DNA of 64,000 nucleotides. Source: Deinococcus metalli (GTDB taxonomy: Bacteria > Deinococcota > Deinococci > Deinococcales > Deinococcaceae). The position numbers were made by a program, and so were the translations under genes. Positions 9,493-23,661 of the stretch are shown piece by piece. Location: positions 62,001 through 126,000 of the forward strand of contig NZ_JACHFK010000003.1 in NCBI RefSeq assembly GCF_014201805.1, read 5' to 3'. The notes under the pieces are model-generated. The model saw only the letters and a list, made by a program, of their open reading frames with translations, ran no database searches and was not told the DNA's origin. Position 1 is the stretch's first letter; each line of letters starts with the position of its first letter.

Positions 9493-10386
9493 TTACGGAT
9501 GCGGTCCGACCGGCACGCGCCGTGCGGGCCACTGCGCCAGCCCCGCTCCGGCGAGGATCAGGGCGCCGCCCAGCAGCGCGCCCGCGCCCACCTGCTCGCG
9601 CAGCAGCAGCGCCGCGAGCAGCACCGTGAACAGCGGCTCCAGCGTGCCCAGCAGGCTGGCGCGCGTGGCCCCCAGGCGGGCGATGGCGCCGTACAGCGCG
9701 GGCACGGCCACGATGGTCGGGATCACGGCCATACCGACGATCACGCCCCACTCGTCGGGGCGGTCCGGAACATGCAGGGTGCCGCGCACGCTCGCCAGGG
9801 CACCGAAGGTCACGCCCGCCACCAGGGCCATGTGCGCGGTCGCCGCGACGGGCGAGACGCCGCGCAGCCAGCGCTCGGACGCGCTGAGGTACAGGGCGTA
9901 CAGCGCCCCGGCGGCCGCGCCGCACAGCAGGCCCACGGCGTCACGGTCGTCCGGGCCGGGCAGGCCGATCACCAGTACCAGGCCCAGCAGGGCCAGCGCG
10001 ACGGCGCCCAGCTGCGTGCGGCGCGGCGCGCGGCCCTGCCCCCACGCCAGCAGCACCACGAAGGCCGGCGCGGAGTACAGCAGCAGGCTGGTGGCCCCGG
10101 CGGTGACGCGGCCCAGCGCCACGAAGTACGCCAGCGTGGCGACGGTGTACAGCAGGCCCACGCCCAGCAGCCGGGTGCGGACGGCCCACGTCAGGCGGCC
10201 GGACAGCGGCAGCAGCAGCGCGGCCACCAGCGCGAAGCGCCATGCCAGCGCGTCGTGGCTGTCCAGGCCCACCTGGGTGGCGAGCTTGCCCCACACGCCC
10301 AGCGTGGAGAACGCCACGGCCGCGACCACGCCCAGCCCTACCCCGGCGCGGGTGTCGGAGCGGAGCGGGGCGGCGGTCGTGGTCAC
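9493..10386 (-). CDS. EamA-family drug/metabolite transporter
   Basis: A 297-residue inner-membrane protein with ten predicted helices in two EamA halves (about residues 15-140 and 150-290). Helix ends carry the family cues VAFSTLGVWGKL near the N-terminus, SAPAFVVLLAW in helix 4 and LEPLFTVLLAALLLREQV near helix 9. These proteins export or exchange small metabolites; the substrate cannot be read from the sequence. The GTG start at 10386 follows a TACACT box by 7 nt, suggesting leaderless expression. It diverges from priA, and the two -10 boxes lie within 66 bp of each other. Confidence 0.88.
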   Translation of the reverse strand: MTTTAAPLRSDTRAGVGLGVVAAVAFSTLGVWGKLATQVGLDSHDALAWRFALVAALLLPLSGRLTWAVRTRLLGVGLLYTVATLAYFVALGRVTAGATSLLLYSAPAFVVLLAWGQGRAPRRTQLGAVALALLGLVLVIGLPGPDDRDAVGLLCGAAAGALYALYLSASERWLRGVSPVAATAHMALVAGVTFGALASVRGTLHVPDRPDEWGVIVGMAVIPTIVAVPALYGAIARLGATRASLLGTLEPLFTVLLAALLLREQVGAGALLGGALILAGAGLAQWPARRVPVGPHP

Positions 10387-10466
10387 GGGCGCCAGTGTAG
10401 GCGAGACCGGCGTGTTCGTGACGTCCGGACACCGCGATCTGCACCTGTCGCGCTAGCCTGCGGGAT

Positions 10467-12980
<2,514 letters not shown>

Positions 12981-13018
12981 GCGACGGCCGGGGTGCGGCG
13001 CCTCGGTATCCTGCGGCC

Positions 13019-13462
13019 ATGAACGACTGGGACGATCTGCTCCTCACGGGCGGGTTCGCGCCGCGCGAGGCCATCGTCGCGGGTCTGACGGTGGCCCAGG
13101 TGTCGGCGCGGCCGAACGATGTGCCGCACAGCATCTATCAGGAGCTGTGGCACGCGGCCATGGTGCTGAAGCTGTCTCTGGACGGGGGCCGCTCGGCCCT
13201 GGAACGCTGGCCGTACGAGGGGCACTTTCCCACGTCCGCCGCCCCTGCCGACCAGCAGGCGTGGGACGACCTCGTGGAGCTGTTCCTGACGTCCTCGCGG
13301 CGAGCAGTCGTCCAGGCGAGGGACGACCGCTGGCTCAACGCCCCGGAGCCCGGCTATCCGCACTCGACGTGGCGCGACGGGCTGGAGTTTCTGGCCGTCC
13401 ACACCGCGTACCACCTGGGCAAGATCGTCGCGCTGAGGCAGGCCCTGAAGCTCTGGCCGTAG
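13019..13462 (+). CDS. DinB-superfamily protein
   Basis: A 147-residue four-helix-bundle protein of the DinB/YfiT type, which usually binds a divalent metal through three histidines. Candidate ligands are the histidine in YQELWHAAMVL (about residue 43) and the pair in VHTAYHLGKI near residue 130. This superfamily is expanded in Deinococcus and includes thiol-transferase-like enzymes; the reaction here is unknown. The ATG at 13019 is 6 nt after TATCCT, and the longer open frame upstream overlaps priA in another frame and was rejected. Confidence 0.82.
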   Translation: MNDWDDLLLTGGFAPREAIVAGLTVAQVSARPNDVPHSIYQELWHAAMVLKLSLDGGRSALERWPYEGHFPTSAAPADQQAWDDLVELFLTSSRRAVVQARDDRWLNAPEPGYPHSTWRDGLEFLAVHTAYHLGKIVALRQALKLWP

Positions 13463-13496
13463 GTACCACGGGCGCTGCGGAGGCCCGGCCCGGGCG

Positions 13497-15257
13497 TCAG
13501 TCCACTGCTGCCCCGAACTCCACCCCGGCCGCCGCGCGTTCCAGCGCCGCGTACGCGCCGTCTCCGGCACGCAGTCGATCCGGCGGGCCGTCGTCCACGA
13601 TGTGCCCGCCGGCCAGCACCAGCACGCGGTCGGCGGTGCGGGCGAGGCTGAGGCGGTGCGTGACGATCAATGCGGTGCGGCCCCGCATCAGGCCCTGGAG
13701 CGCGGCGACCACCTGCGTCTCGCTTTCGGCGTCCACGGCGCTGGTGGGCTCGTCCAGCAGCAGGATGGTGGGCTGGGCCAGCAGCGTCCGGGCGATGGAC
13801 AGGCGCTGGCGCTGTCCGCCGGAGAGCTTCACGCCGCGCTCGCCCACGACGGTGTCCAGACCCTGCGGCAACGCCTCCACGAAGGCCAGGGCATGGGCCG
13901 CGCTCAGGGCGGCGCGCACCTCGTCGTCGTCAGCGTCCGGGCGGGCGTAACGGACGTTGTTGCCGACCGTGTCGTGGAACAGGAAGGTGTCCTGCGCCAT
14001 GCCGACTGCCGCGGCGCGCAGACTGTGCAGCGTCAGGTCGCGCACGTCCACGCCGTCCACCCGCACGACCCCCGCCTGCGGGTCAAAGGTGCGCGTCACC
14101 AGGCCCAGCAGCGTGCTCTTGCCCGCGCCGGACTCGCCCAGCACGGCGACGCGCTGCCCGGCCGGGATATGCAGCGTGACGTTCCGCAGGATCGGCCGCG
14201 CGGCGTCGTAGCCGAAGGTCACGTCATCGAGGTCGATGTGGCCGTGGGCGGGGACTGGCAGGGGCCGGGCACCGGGGCGCTCCTGGACGCTCACGGGGGC
14301 GTCCAGCACCTCGAACACGCGCCGCCCGCTGGCCTCGGCGCGTTGCAGCAGGTCGCCGATGTTCACGAGGTCGTCGATGGGGCCGTAGAAGTAGCGGCCG
14401 TAGCCCCGGTACGCCAGCAGGCCGCCCAGCGTGAACTGTCCGGCGAGGATCAGCCACGCGCCGCCGCCCAGCATGATCACGTTCCCCAAGTTCCCCACGA
14501 AGCGCGCCAGCGGGAAGGCGCGGTTGCGGATCATCACGGCCTCCACCCCCACCCCGTACAGGTCGCGGCCCAGCGCCTCGATGCGGGCCGTCTCGGCGTC
14601 CTCGCGCGCGAAGCCCTGCACCACCCGGATACCGCTGAGGCGATCCGAGATCAGCGCGCTCAGGTCGCCCAGGCGAGTGCGGGCAGCGCGGTACGCGGGC
14701 CGCACCGTCTGCGCGTAGCGGCGCAGCATCAGCCCCACCGCGATCATCGGCAGGGTGGTCAGCACGCCCAGCAGCGGTTGCAGCCAGATGAAGATGCCCA
14801 CCACGCCCACGAGGCGCAGCGCGTTCGCCAGCACCGCGTCGGTGCCGCGCACCAGCACGTCCTGAAGGGCGTCCACGTCGCCGGTCACGCGGGCGATCAG
14901 GTCGCCGGTGCGCTGCGACTCGAAGTACGCCGCCGACTGCCCCTGCAGGGCGCGGTACAGCGCCAGGCGGATGTCCAGCGTGAACGCCTGCCCCGCGCGC
15001 TCCAGCAGCACGCCGCGCCACGCGGACAGCAGCTGCTGCACGGCGAACACGCCCACCAGCAGCGCCAGTTGCCCGCCGATGAACGCCCAGTCGCGCTGCG
15101 CGATGCCGTGGTCCACCACCCTGATCCACACCAGCGGCGGGTACAGCTCGGCCACCACGCTGCCCAGCAGCAGCGCCAGCCCCAGCCCCACGGTGCGCCG
15201 GTAGGGCGTGAGCAGGCCGTACAGGCGGCGCAGGACGGTGGGGGGAGGCGTGGTCAT
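13497..15257 (-). CDS. ABC exporter, fused permease and ATPase
   Basis: A 586-residue half-transporter that would dimerise in the inner membrane. Residues about 15-310 form the six-helix exporter domain with the loop DVDALQDVLVRGTDAV. Residues 340-575 form a complete nucleotide-binding domain: Walker A GESGAGKST, Q-loop MAQDTFLF, signature LSGGQRQRLSIARTLL, Walker B ILLLDEPTSAVD and switch histidine THRLS. All catalytic residues are present. The substrate (lipid, drug or peptide) is not identifiable. The ATG at 15257 lies 7 nt from a TATCCT box on the minus strand. It converges on the DinB-family gene. Confidence 0.92.
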   Translation of the reverse strand: MTTPPPTVLRRLYGLLTPYRRTVGLGLALLLGSVVAELYPPLVWIRVVDHGIAQRDWAFIGGQLALLVGVFAVQQLLSAWRGVLLERAGQAFTLDIRLALYRALQGQSAAYFESQRTGDLIARVTGDVDALQDVLVRGTDAVLANALRLVGVVGIFIWLQPLLGVLTTLPMIAVGLMLRRYAQTVRPAYRAARTRLGDLSALISDRLSGIRVVQGFAREDAETARIEALGRDLYGVGVEAVMIRNRAFPLARFVGNLGNVIMLGGGAWLILAGQFTLGGLLAYRGYGRYFYGPIDDLVNIGDLLQRAEASGRRVFEVLDAPVSVQERPGARPLPVPAHGHIDLDDVTFGYDAARPILRNVTLHIPAGQRVAVLGESGAGKSTLLGLVTRTFDPQAGVVRVDGVDVRDLTLHSLRAAAVGMAQDTFLFHDTVGNNVRYARPDADDDEVRAALSAAHALAFVEALPQGLDTVVGERGVKLSGGQRQRLSIARTLLAQPTILLLDEPTSAVDAESETQVVAALQGLMRGRTALIVTHRLSLARTADRVLVLAGGHIVDDGPPDRLRAGDGAYAALERAAAGVEFGAAVD

Positions 15258-15582
15258 GGGGGCGAGGATACGCGGCTGCTCTCAGGTCATCCGCGCTGCT
15301 TCTCGCACTTCCAGCCAAGACAGAAGTTTCCACGTATGATGCGCTGGGAGAATCCTTCAAATCGTTATTGCTCGCGGCCAAAATCAGCACCTGTTCCTCG
15401 GCTAACAAACAGTCAACCGGCGCGGCAGCGCGGCTTATAGGAACGGGGCTCCGGTCTCTTCGTCCAGATTCCGCGCGGTAATAGCGTGTGCCGAGATAAA
15501 TAATAAGTCTGTTGTCGTTTTATAGGCCGGCAATAGGGCTATTCGGGTGGATTTGCCCGGTCATTGAGTTGATACTGGATGT
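15258..15582. other. AT-richer intergenic start of the island
   Basis: Only the first 15 bases belong to the ABC exporter promoter. From about 15310 the sequence becomes visibly richer in A and T than its surroundings, with runs such as AAATCGTTATTG and ATAAATAATAAG. No open frame with coding character, tRNA or clear inverted terminal repeat was found. GATACT at 15571-15576 lies 6 nt before the next ATG. Confidence 0.5.
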
Positions 15583-16851
15583 ATGGGATTTCTCGAAAGT
15601 CGCCCTGATCTGACCAGCACTGTCTTCTCCAGCCAAGACCTTGCGACGGCAAAAGAGGTACTCGTATCGCTGATCTCGAGTTTAGACGCAGATTGGCTCG
15701 AGACCCCAACGGGTCCACTGGGATTGCAATGGCTCGGCGAGGGGTTGTATTCGGCAACCTTCCTCATTCATGTTGCCCAGATTGTGTATGTTCTAGACAG
15801 AAACGTGACGCAACGGTCTGTTCCAATTTTTCGAGATAAGTTGAAACAAATACTGCGTCCGCCTCGGCGCGAGGGCTCTTTTGAAGAGTTGCTTAGCGAA
15901 CTGGAGGCCGCTGCACTGCTGGCTCATCGTGTGAGTCCGATCTCATTTGAACCACTGGTTCCAGAAAGCGCAATCTTTGCGCCCAACAAGCCACGTTCTC
16001 CAGATTACGGTGTCCGCCTACCTGATGGCGACGTATGCTTTGAGGTGACCAATGTGCATATTGAGCTACTGGAATCCTGGGACATTGCTGCACAGCACAT
16101 GGGCGACTTGATCAACAGACAGGTGTTGAAAAAAGGGCTACGCCGAGAGGTTTCAGTATCGGCATCGGTACGCGCAAGCCGTACCGACCTCGCCGACCTC
16201 TCCAAGATCGCACTCCCTCGAATTCTTGGTGAAGCTGCTGGCGAAATGGTCGTAGTGCTTGGTGCACATGGAAACGCAAAAGTGCATTGGAAATCGATTC
16301 CTCATCTGTGGGTGGAGCCAGGTAGGATGCCGCATTTTCCGGTTGATATTCAACTCGGCTCGAATACTGTGGCGACGTTCGGCGGCGCGCCCAGTCCAGC
16401 CTCGTCTGTACTCTGGAATCCAGTGATCAACGGCGAGGAGATCAACGAAAACGTTATCAATTCGATAAGAAACTCACTGAGATCTAAGCGGAAGCAGATG
16501 AAGGTTTCAATGCCCTATATTTTGATTGTTCGACTGGCTCATCGTAGGATGGATAGGCTATTGATCAGTCATTTTATTCATAACCGCTTGTTCCCAAACC
16601 CTGAGTACTCCTGGATGACTGGCATCGCGCTTTTTGTGCCTCGAAGAAACTGGGAGTCGATTAGCGAGGAAGCCTCTCTTCTTCTTCACATCAATGAGAA
16701 CTCACGTTTCCCCCCTCAAAGTCTCTCATGCAGCTCTTTGATGGGACTGAGCAGTTCCACACTTAGACCATCTGCGCGCCCTTTGATTTGTGTTGGCGAA
16801 GCAAATCATTATTCCCTGGGCGCTGCTTCATGTTTTCTGAGGGCTAGTTGA
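15583..16851 (+). CDS. Orphan hypothetical protein with a PD-(D/E)xK-like segment
   Basis: A 422-residue soluble protein of unknown family. Its codon use is much less biased to G/C in third positions than every neighbour (many AAA, ATT, TTT and CAT codons), pointing to recent acquisition. The middle resembles restriction-endonuclease-like nucleases: a glutamate-rich helix FEELLSELEAAALLAH (100-115), then RSPDYGVRLPDGDVCFEVTN (138-157), with Asp141 followed by E-x-T at 154-156 where E-x-K is usual. The last 60 residues look less structured. A nuclease or defence role is inference from one motif with its lysine missing. GATACT precedes the ATG by 6 nt. Confidence 0.7.
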   Translation: MGFLESRPDLTSTVFSSQDLATAKEVLVSLISSLDADWLETPTGPLGLQWLGEGLYSATFLIHVAQIVYVLDRNVTQRSVPIFRDKLKQILRPPRREGSFEELLSELEAAALLAHRVSPISFEPLVPESAIFAPNKPRSPDYGVRLPDGDVCFEVTNVHIELLESWDIAAQHMGDLINRQVLKKGLRREVSVSASVRASRTDLADLSKIALPRILGEAAGEMVVVLGAHGNAKVHWKSIPHLWVEPGRMPHFPVDIQLGSNTVATFGGAPSPASSVLWNPVINGEEINENVINSIRNSLRSKRKQMKVSMPYILIVRLAHRRMDRLLISHFIHNRLFPNPEYSWMTGIALFVPRRNWESISEEASLLLHINENSRFPPQSLSCSSLMGLSSSTLRPSARPLICVGEANHYSLGAASCFLRAS

Positions 16852-17123
16852 TCTAGGCAAGTCGGGGAAATCGTCTCCACCTGGGTTAACCAACTCGATC
16901 CAGTTGATCGCTTCTATACACGGCTGGCCTTCCTAACGTGCCCGTGCATAGGTCTTGCCCAGACGTGAAGAACGTAGTTCACCCAAACCTGCTGTCCATC
17001 TTGGATGGCAGACGTCATTGTCTGAGCTTCGGAGCGTAGCGCCGCGTCATCCACAGAACGACTGTACGGGATGCCTCTGCACGGATCAGCGTCGTAAACA
17101 CCTGCATCCACTATCCTTCCCTC

Positions 17124-18092
17124 ATGACCGCGCCCGAGCCCCATGATCAGCGCATTCCCGTGGTCGTCGTGGGCGGCTTCCTGGGAGCCGGCAAGACCAC
17201 GCTGGTCAACCACGTGATCCGCTCGCTGCCGCACCGCCTGGGCGTGATCGTGAACGAGTTCGGGCAGGCGGGCGTGGACGGCAGCCTCATCGAGCGCCTG
17301 CAGGACGACGTGACCGAACTGACTGCCGGGTGCCTGTGCTGCACCGGCCGGGACGACCTGCTGCGGGCGCTGGTGACCATCGCCATGCGCGAGCACCGGC
17401 CCGACGCCGTGGTGGTGGAGCTGTCGGGCGTGGCCGACCCGACCCCGGTGCTGACCACGCTGCTGGAGCGCTCGGTGCGCGCGGCCTTCCGCGTGACCAC
17501 CCTGGTGGCCGTGGTGGACGCCAGATACGCCCTGCAAACCCTGCGCGAGCACCCGGAGGCGGCGCGGCAGCTCGCCTACGCGAACGTGGTGGTGCTGAAC
17601 AAGACCGACCTCGCCGATCCGGCGCTGCTGGACCACGCCGAGGACGTGCTGCGCGGCGTGAACCCGCTGGCAGAGATCCGGCGCGTGGAGCGCGGGCAGA
17701 TCGACGCCGCCGCGCTGCTCGCCCGCGACGACTTCGACCCGCGCGTGTTGGCCGGCGTGGACGACCGCGCGGTGCACACGCCGGGCCTGAAGGCCTTCAC
17801 GCTGCGCGCGGAGCGGCCGCTCGACCCCTACGCGTGGCAGCGCTTCATGACGGACTTCCTGCTGTCGCGCCCGGCCGAGGTGCTGCGCGCCAAGGGTTTC
17901 CTCGATCTGCACGGGTACCCGCAGCGCATCCTGTTCCAGGCGGTGCGCGACCTGTTCACGGCCGACGCGTGGGACGCCGGCGACGGCACCTCGGAACTCG
18001 TGGTGATCGGACGCGGGCTGGACCGCGCCGAGTTCCAGGCCGGCTGGGACGCGTGCGTGATTCCCGACCCGGCCGACCTCATCCCGGACTGA
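17124..18092 (+). CDS. CobW/COG0523-family GTPase, putative metallochaperone
   Basis: A 322-residue G3E-family GTPase. It has the P-loop GGFLGAGKT (residues 17-25), the family metal motif GCLCC near 69-73, the Mg-binding VVVELSGVADP near 100, the base-specifying NKTD near 158, and a CobW C-terminal domain from about 215. COG0523 proteins hand zinc or cobalt to client enzymes at the expense of GTP. Neither the client nor a Zur box is visible. The ATG at 17124 lies 6 nt after TATCCT. G+C-rich codon use returns abruptly at this gene, marking the right edge of the island. Confidence 0.9.
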   Translation: MTAPEPHDQRIPVVVVGGFLGAGKTTLVNHVIRSLPHRLGVIVNEFGQAGVDGSLIERLQDDVTELTAGCLCCTGRDDLLRALVTIAMREHRPDAVVVELSGVADPTPVLTTLLERSVRAAFRVTTLVAVVDARYALQTLREHPEAARQLAYANVVVLNKTDLADPALLDHAEDVLRGVNPLAEIRRVERGQIDAAALLARDDFDPRVLAGVDDRAVHTPGLKAFTLRAERPLDPYAWQRFMTDFLLSRPAEVLRAKGFLDLHGYPQRILFQAVRDLFTADAWDAGDGTSELVVIGRGLDRAEFQAGWDACVIPDPADLIPD

Positions 18093-18173
18093 GGGTCTAA
18101 ATCCGTCTGAACCCGCTTCCCACACCGGCGCGGAACGCGGCGTCTAGGGTGACTCCAGCACAGGAGGTCCGTC

Positions 18174-18755
18174 ATGTTCAGCCTGCCCACCCGCAAGCAG
18201 CCGCCCGCGTACGTCGTCGAGGACGCCGTGAGCAACCATGACGCGCTGGAGACCGCGGCCGACGCCCTCCAGACGCTCCTGAAGGGTGCCGAGGCTGTGG
18301 TGCCCGACGCCGTGCTCGACCTGCTGCACGGCGAGAGCGTCGGGCACCCGGTCCATCCGCTGCTGGTGCACCTCCCGCTGGGCGGCTGGGTGATCGCGGC
18401 GGTGCTCGATCACCTGCCCGCGAAGTCGCCGGGCGCCAACGACCACGCCGCCGATGTGGCCCTGACGCTGGGCACGCTGGGCGCCGTGCCCACCATCGCG
18501 ACCGGCTGGCTCGACTGGAGTAACACGCGCGGCGAGGCCCGCCGCACCGGCCTGATCCACGGCGCGCTGAACGAGACGGCGTTCCTGCTGAACGTCGGCT
18601 CGCTCGTGGCGCGCCGCCGGGGAAGGCGCGGGCTGGGCAAGGCGCTGTCGGGCGCGGCGCTGGGTCTCGCCGTGGCGGGCGGTTTCCTGGGCGGGGAACT
18701 CGTGTACCGGCACGGCCTGGGCGTCGGGCGCACGCTGGCGCACCGGCAGGGCTAG
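18174..18755 (+). CDS. DUF2231 domain-containing membrane protein
   Basis: A 193-residue protein with the DUF2231 layout: a cytoplasmic N-terminal 55 residues, then four hydrophobic segments. The family histidines appear in GHPVHPLLVHLPLGGW (about residues 58-73) and in RRTGLIHGALNET near 125. DUF2231 is a redox- or haem-like membrane module with no agreed function. An excellent AGGAGG ribosome site lies 8 nt before the ATG. It follows the CobW gene by 81 bp on the same strand. Confidence 0.85.
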   Translation: MFSLPTRKQPPAYVVEDAVSNHDALETAADALQTLLKGAEAVVPDAVLDLLHGESVGHPVHPLLVHLPLGGWVIAAVLDHLPAKSPGANDHAADVALTLGTLGAVPTIATGWLDWSNTRGEARRTGLIHGALNETAFLLNVGSLVARRRGRRGLGKALSGAALGLAVAGGFLGGELVYRHGLGVGRTLAHRQG

Positions 18756-18806
18756 GAGCGACGGCGCCACCGGGCACGCTCGCCGGTGACGCCGTGCCGG
18801 GACGGC

Positions 18807-19774
18807 CTAGCGCCGCAGCGCGCGCGCGAAACTCTCGGACGCGCGGAGCTTCATGTCCTCGATGGCGCTCCAGTCGGGGGCGGCGCGGCGCAGCGCCTCA
18901 TCGCTCACAGCCGAGGCGTCGAGCGCCGTCGGGTGCGTGGGGGCGCCGGCGTCGTCCGCGAAGCCCTGCACCTTGGGGTCGTACGCGACCGCGCTGAAGG
19001 GCGTGCCGGCGGCGGCCGCCAGGATGACGGCGTGCAGCCGCACCCCGATCACGTACCCGCTCTGCGCGATGGTGTCGAGCGCCAGCTGCGGATCGCGGGT
19101 GCTGATCACCTCGTCGGCGCCCAGGGCGTGCGCGGCCGCGTCGTCGTGGTCCGGCATGAAGCTCAGGGCGGTCACGGTGCGCCCGCTCGCCTGCAGGCGG
19201 CGCGTGACGTCTTTCAGGCGCTCGGTCGCGTCGGTCACGTCGCCGCGCGGCGCGATCACCACGCGGTGCACGTCGCGCGGCAGGCCCGGCGTGGGTTCCA
19301 GCAGCAGCGCGGGGTCGCCTCCGATCTCGGCGCGGACGTCCAGGGCGCCCAGGGTGTCCAGGCTGCCGTGGTCGCGCACGAGCACGCGCAGGCCGCGCAG
19401 GACGCCGGCCACCTTCCGTCCGCCCGCGGGCGTGAGCGGCCCGATACTCTGGTTGAACACCACCACGCGCTTGCCCAGCGCGCGCGCGGCGCGGATCACG
19501 CCCAGGTAATACGCCAGGGTGCGCGCGCTGGTCTTGTCCTGCAGCAGCCCGCCCCCGCCGGACAGCACCACCGGCGAGCGCAGCAGCGCCCACAGCAGCG
19601 GCCCCGGACTCATGCGCGCGGCGCTCTCGCAGCCGTACAGCGCGGCGCTCTCGGCGGGGGTGTTCGACAGCAGCACGGGCGTGTGCCCCAGCTTCTTCAG
19701 TTCCCGCGTGATCGCCAGGGCGATCGCCTCGTCCCCGGTGTTCCCGAAGCCGTAGTACCCGCTGACCGCGACCC

Positions 19775-19778
<4 letters not shown>
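18807..19778 (-). CDS. csaB: Polysaccharide pyruvyl transferase CsaB
   Basis: CsaB transfers pyruvate from phosphoenolpyruvate to secondary cell-wall polymers, making the ketal that S-layer homology domains bind. The 323-residue protein starts with MRVAVSGYYGFGNTGDEAI, keeps the glycine-rich LSGGGGLLQD near residue 83, FNQSIGPL near 118 and GVRLHAVILAAAAGTPF near 265, all CsaB signatures. The start at 19778 is set by an ATGA overlap with the stop of the upstream DUF5693 gene, showing translational coupling. S-layer anchoring fits the layered envelope of Deinococcus. Confidence 0.92.
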
Positions 19779-21643
<1,865 letters not shown>

Positions 21644-21766
21644 CCTAAAGGCGAGAACTCGGAGCGGAGATGGAAGGCGGGCCGGGCACGCCAGCCGGTC
21701 ATGATAGCCGGCGGCCGTCGCCGGTCACGTCCGCCCAAAGGTGGCGGAGTCCAGGCGACGTGCGGT

Positions 21767-23427
<1,661 letters not shown>

Positions 23428-23661
23428 CATGGCTCCTGTCGCCCACGCCGCGGCGGGGCGAAACGCCGCAGGCTACCACCGCCCGGTCCGTCAGCACCGT
23501 CACATCCGGGCCGCGCCCTGAAAGAACGCTGTCAGACCCCGCCCGGCACGCTGACCGTGGACACGGCCGTGCCCGGCGCCCCAGCAGCGGCCCGGCGCCC
23601 ACGCCATCCACGAGTACAATGACGTCACACTCACCATCGGGCGCGACAAAGGGGAACAGGT

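Noticed and set aside
15300..16900. Insertion sequence or prophage in the AT-richer segment
   Set aside because: No transposase, integrase, inverted terminal repeats or clear target duplication was found.
16914..17018. 34-codon minus-strand frame at the right edge of the island
   Set aside because: It has no ribosome site or family, and could be a relic at most.
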